Source: Frankiales bacterium
GTDB lineage: Bacteria; Actinomycetota; Actinomycetes; Mycobacteriales; SCTD01
Direction of reading: 5' to 3'
Assembly (NCBI GenBank): GCA_025464695.1
Contig: JAODNQ010000001.1
Span: forward strand, 1 to 7,042
Length of the DNA stretch: 7,042 nucleotides
A program made the position numbers and the translations under genes. Shown here in pieces: positions 1-5,134 of this stretch. The stretch's first letter is position 1; each line of letters starts with the position of its first letter. The notes beneath the pieces are model-generated. The model was given only the letters and a program-made list of their open reading frames with translations, was not told the DNA's origin and made no database searches.

Positions 1-584
1 CGTCGACGAGCCCGTCCGGCGCGCCCGCGTCCGCCGCGTGCGTGACCGGGCCGGTCGGCCTGCCGACGCCGACCCTGCGCTCGGGCTCCTCCTCGGCGGT
101 CCGGCTCGCGGGCACCCCGGGGGCGACGGTCGACGTCGTGGCCTACACCCGTCCGTCGACCACCTACCGGACCGTCCGCAGCGTGGTGCTGCCGGCGAGC
201 GGCCGGGCGGAGGTCGTCCTGCGGCCCCCGTCCAACACCCGGCTGTACGCCCGCCAGCGCGGCTGCTCGGCCGGCCCGTCCGCCGTGCTGACGGTGACCT
301 CCACGCTCTCCCTCGACGCCGACCGCACGGGTCCCCGCGCCTACCGCTTGGCGGGGAACAGCCTGCCGAAGCGCGCGGGCGGCCTCCCGGTGGCCCTGTA
401 CCGCGTCCAGGCCGACGGCAGCGAGGTGCTCACCGCCCGCACGCGCACCGACCCGCGCACCGGGGCCTGGTCGCTGTCGCGCACCTTCTCCGGGACCGGC
501 CGGTACGGCTTCGTCCTCCGGTCGAGCACCGACGTCACCAACGCCGCGGGTGCGAGCGCGGTCCGCACGGTCGTGCTCCGGTGA
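1..584 (+). CDS. Secreted protein, C-terminal part (5' end outside window)
   Basis: The reading frame is open from base 3 to the TGA at 582-584, giving 193 visible codons; the true start lies upstream. The first dozen residues are Ser/Pro/Ala-rich and look like the end of a flexible linker. After them comes a domain of about 180 residues that also forms the C-terminus of the Asp-box protein at 1084-3585, roughly two-thirds identical by eye. Both copies have two cysteines about 75 residues apart (codons at 39-41 and 264-266 here), which probably form a disulfide outside the cell. Conserved blocks include TPGA-VDVVAYTRPSTTYR, PPSNTRLYA, LTARTRT and NAAGASAVR. The domain resembles an all-beta accessory domain, but I do not recognise its family. 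By analogy with the paralogue, the missing N-terminal part may be a signal peptide plus a beta-propeller; that is inference. The stop overlaps the GTG start of the next gene, so the two are probably co-translated. Confidence 0.85.
   Translation, partial: STSPSGAPASAACVTGPVGLPTPTLRSGSSSAVRLAGTPGATVDVVAYTRPSTTYRTVRSVVLPASGRAEVVLRPPSNTRLYARQRGCSAGPSAVLTVTSTLSLDADRTGPRAYRLAGNSLPKRAGGLPVALYRVQADGSEVLTARTRTDPRTGAWSLSRTFSGTGRYGFVLRSSTDVTNAAGASAVRTVVLR
132..169 (+). repeat. Near-identical DNA block, copy 1 of paralogous C-terminal domain
   Basis: Bases 132-169 match 3133-3170 at 37 of 38 positions; the single difference is T152 versus G3153. The block encodes the VDVVAYTRPSTTYR core of the domain shared by the two secreted proteins. 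The surrounding domain sequence is clearly more diverged, so this is the most conserved part of the duplication. Confidence 0.85.
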
Positions 585-1039
585 CCCGGCTGCTGCTGCT
601 CGGCGTCGCCCTGCTCGCCGGCGCCGGCTGCACCTCGTCCGGCCCGGCGACGGCGCCCCGGGCCGCGGTGGTGAACGGGACCAGCGTCGTCGAGGGCCCG
701 ACCACCTGCAGCCCGGCGCCCGCGCGGCTGAGCGCCCTGCCGCCGGCCTTCCCGGTCGACCTCCCGCTGCCCCCCGGCACGGTGCTGCTGGGCGCCGGTC
801 CCGCCGGCGGGGAGCAGACCGTCACCGGCCGGGTCGCGGGCACGCCGCAGGACGTGCTCGCGCACTTCCGGTCGGCGCTGACCTCCGCCGGCCTCGTCGT
901 CGGCCGTGACGAGGACGAGGGGCGCTCGGCCCAGCTCACCTTCCTGGGCGGGAGCAGCGAGGGCGGCCTCGCCGTGGCCCGCCTCACCTGCCCCGCCGGT
1001 GCCTCCCGCTTCACCCTCCACGCGCGGTCGACCTCGTGA
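581..1039 (+). CDS. Small putative lipoprotein (152 aa), function unknown
   Basis: The GTG start at 581 overlaps the previous stop as GTGA. No Shine-Dalgarno sequence is visible, so translation is probably coupled to the upstream gene. The N-terminus is a short lipoprotein signal: Thr-Arg, a Leu-rich stretch, then LLAGAGC with Cys17 as the lipidation site. This fits the broad lipobox pattern, although the -3 position is Gly rather than Leu. A low-complexity stretch follows the Cys, then a compact domain from about residue 50 containing VDLPLPPGTVL, VTGRV and DVLAHFRSALTSAGL. That pattern of a Pro-rich strand followed by an amphipathic helix occurs in uncharacterised actinobacterial lipoproteins. 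Three Cys lie in the mature part (lipid Cys17, then about 43 and 138), so the last two could form a disulfide. It sits between two genes for paralogous secreted proteins, which suggests a shared cell-surface role. There are no lysines. No function can be assigned. Confidence 0.82.
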   Translation: MTRLLLLGVALLAGAGCTSSGPATAPRAAVVNGTSVVEGPTTCSPAPARLSALPPAFPVDLPLPPGTVLLGAGPAGGEQTVTGRVAGTPQDVLAHFRSALTSAGLVVGRDEDEGRSAQLTFLGGSSEGGLAVARLTCPAGASRFTLHARSTS

Positions 1040-1072
1040 CCGCACCCGCAGCACGCCCCCCTCAGCACTCCC

Positions 1073-1077
1073 AGGAG
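1073..1077 (+). promoter_or_regulatory. Ribosome binding site that decides the start at 1084
   Basis: AGGAG at 1073-1077 directly abuts an ATG at 1078, which is too close to use it, but lies 6 nt before the GTG at 1084. The in-frame GTG at 1036, which overlaps the lipoprotein stop, has no such site and would put a polar extension before the signal peptide. The start at 1084 is therefore preferred. Confidence 0.65.
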
Positions 1078-1083
1078 ATGCCC

Positions 1084-3585
1084 GTGTCCCGCACCCGCTC
1101 CGCCCGTCTGTCCGGCGCCGTCGTCGCCGCGGCCCTGCTGGGCGCCGGGCTCGTGCTCCCGGCGACCGCGACCGCTGCCGCGACGGTCGCGGGGGAGCCG
1201 GCCGCCACGTTCGCCGTCTACCCGGCGCCCGGCAGCCTGGCGCGCGACGCCGGCGAGCCGACCCTCGGGGTGAACTGGAAGACGGGCAAGGTGATGTACC
1301 AGGCGTACACCGAGACCGACCAGGTCACCTTCGACGACTCCACCTCGCCGGCCACGGCCACCTGGAAGGACGTCAGCGGCGCCACCACGAGCCAGGTCAC
1401 CCTGGACCCGATCCTCGAGACCGACTCGACGATCGGCCGGACGTTCGTCTCCCAGCTCCTGCCGCCGTGCAGCCTCGCCGCGTTCACCGACTCCGACGGC
1501 GAGCCCTCGCCGACCAGCCCGACCGGCTACACGCCCTTCGTCGGCTGCGGCGTCGGCTCCAACTTCGACCACCAGACCATCGGCACGGGCCCCACGATCG
1601 ACACCCGTCTCGACGCCCTCAACCAGGGCCGGCTCGTCTACTACTGCTCCCAGGTCGTCGTCGAGTCGAGCTGCTCGGTCAGCCGCGACGGCGGCCTCAC
1701 CTTCGCGACGAGCCGGCCCGTCTACACCTTCAAGGGCGACCTCGTCACGACCGACCGGCCGCTCGTCGGGTGCGAGGGCCTGCACGGCCACCTCAACACC
1801 TCGCCGGTCGACGGCACCGCCTACCTGCCCAACTTCGCTTGCAACAGCGCGGGCGCCCTCGACGTCGACCGCCCCTCCGTGGTCGTCAGCCCCGACGAGG
1901 GCCTCACCTGGACGGTCCGCCAGGTGCCGGACGGCACCTCCCCGAACTTCGACAGCGACCCCGCCGTGGACGTCGACGAGGGCAACCGCGCCTACGTCGC
2001 CTACGAGAACGCCACCAGCAACATGATGCTGGCGACGACGGACGACCGGGGCGTGTCCTGGACGCCGTCGGTCGACCTCGGCGCCCTCGTCCCGGGCGGG
2101 CTGAAGAACGCCACCATGCCGACGGTCGTCGCGGGCAGCGCCGGCCGCGCCGCCGTCGGCTTCCTCGGCACGACCACAGAGGCGCCGCTCGACGCCGCCG
2201 GCCAGCCCGAGAACCAGCTGCTGTCCTTCGACCCGGACGGCGACGACCCCGCCGGCGGCTGGCACGCCTACCTCGCCCTCACCTACGACGGCGGCGCCAC
2301 CTGGACCACCACCGACGTCACCCCGAACGACCCGGTGCAGCGGGGCTGCATCTGGTGGGGCTCGGCGCGCGACCCCGGCACGGCCCCCGTCTGCGAGAAC
2401 GACAAGCGCAACCTGCTCGACTTCATCGACATCAGCCTGGACAAGCAGGGCAGGGTCGTCTTCGGCTTCGCCGACGGCTGCGTGGGCCGCTGCGTGACCG
2501 AGGGCCAGACCCGCAACACCAACCTCGCCTACGCCGACCGCCCGGCTGCCGACAGCGCTCTCACCGCGGCTCAGTTCGCGGAGCTCTACTCGCAGGAGGA
2601 CATCGGCACGATCGTCCGCCAGCAGTGCGGGCGCGGTCTGTACGCCGTCTACGACACCGACCCGACGGGGCCGCTGCTGCGCTGCTCCACGGCCGGGACC
2701 GGTGCCGCTGCCACGGCCAGCGCCACCGCCTCCGCCTCGGGCAGTGAGGTACCCGCTGCCTCGCCGACCGTGACGGTGTCGCCGACGGCGACCAGCCCCG
2801 CGCCGACCAGCCCCGCGGCCACCACCCCCGCGGCGACCAGCCCGGCGCCGGTCGAGGACCCGGTCGCCCCGGCGGGAGGCGGCGTGCCCGCCCCGTCGAC
2901 GTCGTCGCCCACCACGGGGTCGCCCTCCACAGGGTCGGCCGCTCCCGGCTCGCCCGCGACCTCGCCGTCCGCCACCGCGACCGCCGCCCCGGGCAGCCCG
3001 ACCCCGACGCCGACCGCCGGGCTCCCGTCGGCGCCCTGCAGGACGTCGGCACCGGTCGTCCTCCCGACGACGACGATCCCGTCGGGCGCCTCGGCGGCCC
3101 TGCAGGTGAGCGGCACGCCCGGGGCCGTCGTGGACGTCGTGGCCTACACCCGGCCGTCGACCACCTACCGCGTCGTGCGGAGCCTGACCACCGGGCCGGA
3201 CGGCACCGCGTCGACGCGGCTGACCCCGCCGTCGAACACCCGCCTGTACGCGCAGCAGCGGGGCTGCCCGGCGGGCCCGTCGTCGGTGCTGACGGTGCGC
3301 TCGACGCTGTCGATGGACGTGCGGCGCACCGCTGCCGCACGCACCTACCGCTTCTCCGGCAGCAGCCTGCCGCTGCGCGCCGGTGGGCTTCCCGTCGACG
3401 TGTACCGCGTGACGGCGGACGGCCGCGAGGTCCTGACCGCCCGCACGCGGACCGGCGCGCGAGGGCTGTGGGAGGTCTCCCGCACGTTCACCGGCACGGG
3501 CCGGTTCGGCTTCGTCGCCCGGACCCCGAAGGACGTGGCGAACGCGGCCGGAGCCAGCGCCGTGCGGTCCGTCCAGGTGCGCTGA
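1084..3585 (+). CDS. Secreted Asp-box (BNR/sialidase-like) beta-propeller protein with C-terminal accessory domain
   Basis: 833 aa from GTG 1084. Residues 1-33 form a Sec signal peptide (SRTRSAR, a hydrophobic core, then an ATATAAA cleavage region). Residues about 35-535 contain four Asp-box motifs (S/T-x-D-x-G-x-T/S-W/F) at 200-207 (SRDGGLTF), 269-276 (SPDEGLTW), 319-326 (TDDRGVSW) and 400-407 (TYDGGATW). These turns mark a sialidase-type beta-propeller. Many cysteines in this part suggest disulfides and an extracellular location. Residues about 540-648 are a Ser/Thr/Pro/Ala linker that includes a pentapeptide repeat. Residues about 650-833 are the domain shared with the protein at 1-584. 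Automatic annotation would probably say exo-alpha-sialidase, but I see no clear Arg-Ile-Pro motif or arginine triad. Asp-boxes also occur in non-sialidases, so glycan hydrolysis is unproven; glycan or surface-polymer binding is equally possible. It follows the lipoprotein gene by 44 nt, probably in one operon. Confidence 0.85.
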   Translation: MSRTRSARLSGAVVAAALLGAGLVLPATATAAATVAGEPAATFAVYPAPGSLARDAGEPTLGVNWKTGKVMYQAYTETDQVTFDDSTSPATATWKDVSGATTSQVTLDPILETDSTIGRTFVSQLLPPCSLAAFTDSDGEPSPTSPTGYTPFVGCGVGSNFDHQTIGTGPTIDTRLDALNQGRLVYYCSQVVVESSCSVSRDGGLTFATSRPVYTFKGDLVTTDRPLVGCEGLHGHLNTSPVDGTAYLPNFACNSAGALDVDRPSVVVSPDEGLTWTVRQVPDGTSPNFDSDPAVDVDEGNRAYVAYENATSNMMLATTDDRGVSWTPSVDLGALVPGGLKNATMPTVVAGSAGRAAVGFLGTTTEAPLDAAGQPENQLLSFDPDGDDPAGGWHAYLALTYDGGATWTTTDVTPNDPVQRGCIWWGSARDPGTAPVCENDKRNLLDFIDISLDKQGRVVFGFADGCVGRCVTEGQTRNTNLAYADRPAADSALTAAQFAELYSQEDIGTIVRQQCGRGLYAVYDTDPTGPLLRCSTAGTGAAATASATASASGSEVPAASPTVTVSPTATSPAPTSPAATTPAATSPAPVEDPVAPAGGGVPAPSTSSPTTGSPSTGSAAPGSPATSPSATATAAPGSPTPTPTAGLPSAPCRTSAPVVLPTTTIPSGASAALQVSGTPGAVVDVVAYTRPSTTYRVVRSLTTGPDGTASTRLTPPSNTRLYAQQRGCPAGPSSVLTVRSTLSMDVRRTAAARTYRFSGSSLPLRAGGLPVDVYRVTADGREVLTARTRTGARGLWEVSRTFTGTGRFGFVARTPKDVANAAGASAVRSVQVR
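2791..2850 (+). repeat. Four tandem 15-bp units encoding a TSPAP-type linker
   Basis: Four consecutive 15-bp units begin at 2791, 2806, 2821 and 2836, each a variant of ACCAGCCCCGCGCCG. They encode TSPAP, TSPAA, TTPAA and TSPAP (residues 570-589). This is a typical extended and possibly glycosylated linker of secreted actinobacterial proteins. In-frame copy-number change would lengthen or shorten the linker. Confidence 0.8.
3133..3170 (+). repeat. Near-identical DNA block, copy 2 of paralogous C-terminal domain
   Basis: This is the partner of 132-169, with 37 of 38 bases identical in the same orientation, about 3.0 kb apart. A direct repeat like this could mediate recombination that deletes or duplicates the lipoprotein and propeller genes between the copies. 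Confidence 0.85.
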
Positions 3586-3609
3586 CGGGAGGTCCCTCCG
3601 CGGGCCGTC
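3584..3609. terminator. Possible weak bidirectional terminator hairpin
   Basis: GACGG at 3584-3588 can pair with CCGTC at 3605-3609, with a smaller inner GGAG/CTCC pairing (3588-3591 with 3596-3599). It lies right after the Asp-box protein stop and before the end of the convergent 60-aa gene. There is no T-tract on either side, and short GC stems are common at this base composition. Confidence 0.3.
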
Positions 3610-3634
3610 CTGGTGCCGGGGGTGTGGCGGGGTG

Positions 3635-3817
3635 CTAGCTGCCGTACTCGCCGTAGCCGTCGAGGCGGGCGGCGGCGAGGGCGAGGTCGCCCGCCGGAGT
3701 GCGCGCCGGCGGCACGGTCGGGTAGCCGAAGCCGAGCACGCCGGCGACCTCGCGGGGGTCGTCGAGCAGGTCGATCACCAGGTCGTCGGTGACGGGGACG
3801 TCGTCGAAGGTGTCCAT
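3635..3817 (-). CDS. Small acidic orphan protein (60 aa)
   Basis: ATG at 3817 and TAG at 3635-3637. All sense codons except one ACT end in G or C, which matches the coding bias of the neighbouring genes and argues that this short frame is real. The N-terminal third is strongly acidic (MDTFDDVPVTDD, eight Asp in the first 20 residues). A Gly/Pro-rich middle (GFGYPTVPPARTP) follows, then an Ala-rich helix-like stretch and the tail DGYGEYGS. There is no Cys, Lys, signal peptide or membrane segment, so it is probably cytoplasmic. I recognise no family. It is transcribed divergently from adoK with an 83-bp gap and has no clear Shine-Dalgarno, but TAGCGT 7 nt before the ATG fits a leaderless promoter. 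Possible roles include an adaptor or small regulator; none is supported directly. Confidence 0.6.
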   Translation of the reverse strand: MDTFDDVPVTDDLVIDLLDDPREVAGVLGFGYPTVPPARTPAGDLALAAARLDGYGEYGS

Positions 3818-3824
3818 GCCGGCG

Positions 3825-3830
3825 ACGCTA
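3825..3830 (-). promoter_or_regulatory. Putative -10 box of the 60-aa gene (leaderless)
   Basis: On the minus strand this reads TAGCGT, matching the actinobacterial TANNNT pattern. Seven bases separate it from the A of the ATG at 3817, so transcription would begin at or next to the start codon. No convincing -35 box is visible. Confidence 0.4.
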
Positions 3831-3845
3831 GAGACGTACTCACGG

Positions 3846-3860
3846 GTAGGCGAGGCCTAC
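3846..3860. promoter_or_regulatory. Inverted repeat between divergent promoters, possible operator
   Basis: GTAGGC (3846-3851), spacer GAG, then GCCTAC (3855-3860) form a perfect 6-3-6 inverted repeat. GGTAG recurs at 3845-3849 and 3866-3870, 21 bp apart or about two helical turns. The element covers the expected -35 zone of the 60-aa gene and lies just upstream of that of adoK, a suitable place for a regulator of both. A 6-bp arm can occur by chance. Confidence 0.35.
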
Positions 3861-3888
3861 TCGTCGGTAGTCTCCGCGGCCCGCTCGG

Positions 3889-3894
3889 TACGGT
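3889..3894 (+). promoter_or_regulatory. Putative -10 box of adoK (leaderless)
   Basis: TACGGT matches TANNNT and ends 6 nt before the ATG at 3901, placing the transcription start at about the first base of the start codon. There is no purine-rich Shine-Dalgarno before the ATG, which agrees with leaderless translation. The -35 region is not recognisable. Confidence 0.45.
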
Positions 3895-3900
3895 CTCGGG

Positions 3901-4863
3901 ATGCGCATCGCCGTCACCGGGTCCATCGCGACCGACCACCTGCTCACCTTCGACGGACGCTTCGTCGAGCAGCTCCTGCCCGACCAGCTCGCCCGGCTCT
4001 CGGTGGTCTTCCTCGCCTCCGACCTGCAGGTCCGCCGCGGCGGCACCGGGGCCAACATCGCCTTCGGCATGGGCGTGCTCGGGCAGCGCCCGCTGCTCGT
4101 CGGCAGCGTCGGCAAGGACGCCGCCGAGTACGTCACGTGGCTGTCCGACCACGGCGTCGACACCGCCGGCGTCCGGACGTCCGAGACCCTCGCCAGCCCG
4201 CGCTTCACCTGCACCACCGACCAGGACCAGAACCAGGTCGGCACCTTCTACCCGGGCGCGATGTCCGAGGCGGCCGAGATCGAGCTGGCGCCCTTCGGCG
4301 CGGTCGACCTCGTCGTCGTCTCGCCGAACGACCCCGGCGCGATGCTGCGCCACACCGCCGAGTGCCGCGACGCGGGCACGCCCTTCGCCGCCGACCCGTC
4401 GCAGACGCTCACCTTCCTCGACGGCGACGCGATCAAGGCCCTCGTCGAGGGCGCGACCTACCTGTTCACCAACGAGTACGAGGCCGGCCTGGTCCGCGAG
4501 AAGACCGGCTGGAGCGACGAGGAGGTGCTCGCGCTCGTCGGCACCCGCATCACCACGCACGGCGCGAACGGCGTCGTCGTGCAGCGCAAGGGCGAGCCCG
4601 ACCTGCGCGTCGGTGTCTGCCCGGCCCGCACGATCGCCGAGCCCACCGGCGTCGGCGACGCCTTCCGCGCCGGCTTCCTCACCGCCACGGCCTGGGGGCT
4701 GGGGCTCGAGCGCGCCTGTCAGGTGGGGGCCACGCTGGCCACGCTCGTGGTCGAGACGGTCGGCACCCAGGAGTACGCGTTCACGGTCGACGACTTCACC
4801 GGCCGCCTCGGCGAGGCCTACGGTTCCGACGCCGCCGACGAGGTGCGCACGCACCTCAGCTGA
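3901..4863 (+). CDS. adoK: Adenosine kinase, PfkB/ribokinase family
   Basis: 320 aa. It phosphorylates adenosine to AMP with ATP in cytoplasmic purine salvage. From memory, the sequence follows M. tuberculosis AdoK (Rv2202c, earlier named cbhK) along its whole length: the start IAVTGSIATDHL, GRF-EQLLP, the RGG-N-AF-GVLG block, ARFTCTTD-like SPRFTCTTD, FYPGAMSEA, FAADPSQ, YLFTN-YE and the C-terminal PTGVGDAFRAGF signature. Visible functional residues are Asp12, Gly48 and Asn52 for the nucleoside and Asp253 in the GVGD anion-hole motif as the catalytic base. The match at residue 1 supports ATG 3901. In M. tuberculosis adoK also lies near ctaC, so the neighbourhood is old. The gene diverges from the 60-aa orphan and converges on the tusA-type gene, overlapping it by 8 bp (4856-4863). 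Other PfkB sugar kinases are less likely given the full-length similarity. Confidence 0.9.
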   Translation: MRIAVTGSIATDHLLTFDGRFVEQLLPDQLARLSVVFLASDLQVRRGGTGANIAFGMGVLGQRPLLVGSVGKDAAEYVTWLSDHGVDTAGVRTSETLASPRFTCTTDQDQNQVGTFYPGAMSEAAEIELAPFGAVDLVVVSPNDPGAMLRHTAECRDAGTPFAADPSQTLTFLDGDAIKALVEGATYLFTNEYEAGLVREKTGWSDEEVLALVGTRITTHGANGVVVQRKGEPDLRVGVCPARTIAEPTGVGDAFRAGFLTATAWGLGLERACQVGATLATLVVETVGTQEYAFTVDDFTGRLGEAYGSDAADEVRTHLS

Positions 4864-5134
4864 GCCGTCGCACCAGCTGGCCCTGCGCGGTCGGGCCCAG
4901 GTACTCCTGGGCCCGCATCCGGCACCAGGCCGGGACGTCGTGTCGCGCGGCGGGGTCGTCGGACAGCACCTCGACGACCTCGCCGACGCCCACCGTCGGC
5001 AGTGCGCGGGCCAGCTCGATCACCGGCACGGGGCACGGCCGCCCGAGGCAGTCGACGACGAGGTCGGGGACCGGGGCGGGGCTCGCGGACGCCGGCTCAT
5101 GCGTCGCCGGGTCCGCCTCGCTGGCTCCACTCAC
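4856..5134 (-). CDS. tusA: TusA-family sulfur carrier protein
   Basis: 92 aa from GTG 5134, which overlaps the stop of the upstream desulfurase-like gene as GTGA and has GAGGGG 5 nt upstream. TusA proteins accept persulfide sulfur from a cysteine desulfurase and pass it on, for example to tRNA thiolation or molybdenum cofactor enzymes. The family core starts near residue 25: VVDCLGRPCPVPVIELARAL carries the CPxP motif, with Cys34 as the sulfur-carrying cysteine. The Gly/Val-rich strand GVGEVVEVLSDDP and the closing AWCRMRAQEYLG segment follow. Length is close to the usual 75-85 residues plus an N-terminal Ala/Pro/Ser extension of about 22 residues. Cys29 and the late Cys in AWCRM are additional cysteines. 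The gene is co-translated with the desulfurase-like gene, so the two products most likely work together. The physiological sulfur acceptor cannot be read from this window. Confidence 0.88.
   Translation of the reverse strand: MSGASEADPATHEPASASPAPVPDLVVDCLGRPCPVPVIELARALPTVGVGEVVEVLSDDPAARHDVPAWCRMRAQEYLGPTAQGQLVRRLS
4892..4915. terminator. Strong hairpin downstream of adoK, inside the tusA coding region
   Basis: CGGGCCCAGG (4892-4901), loop TACT (4902-4905), then CCTGGGCCCG (4906-4915) form a perfect 10-bp stem. It begins 28 nt after the adoK stop. No T-tract follows on the plus strand. On the other strand the same bases encode part of the TusA C-terminus (MRAQEYLGP). It may terminate or stabilise the adoK transcript between convergent genes. 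Confidence 0.6.

Noticed and set aside
1036..1083. GTG at 1036 or ATG at 1078 as start of the propeller protein
   Set aside because: Position 1036 has no ribosome site and would add a polar stretch before the signal peptide. AGGAG directly abuts the ATG at 1078 but has ideal spacing to the GTG at 1084.
535..2265. Long open frame on the minus strand opposite the lipoprotein and propeller genes
   Set aside because: It is rich in Arg, Gly, Val and Asp with no recognisable domain. It lies opposite a gene with a signal peptide and Asp-boxes. Long antisense frames are expected in DNA this GC-rich.
3635..3817. 60-aa protein as a RiPP precursor (YG motifs recall spliceotide substrates)
   Set aside because: No radical SAM or other maturation gene is present in the window, and short YG motifs are not specific.
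3775..4854. Long minus-strand open frame opposite adoK
   Set aside because: AdoK matches a known enzyme along its whole length, and the antisense product shows only the composition expected of a shadow frame.
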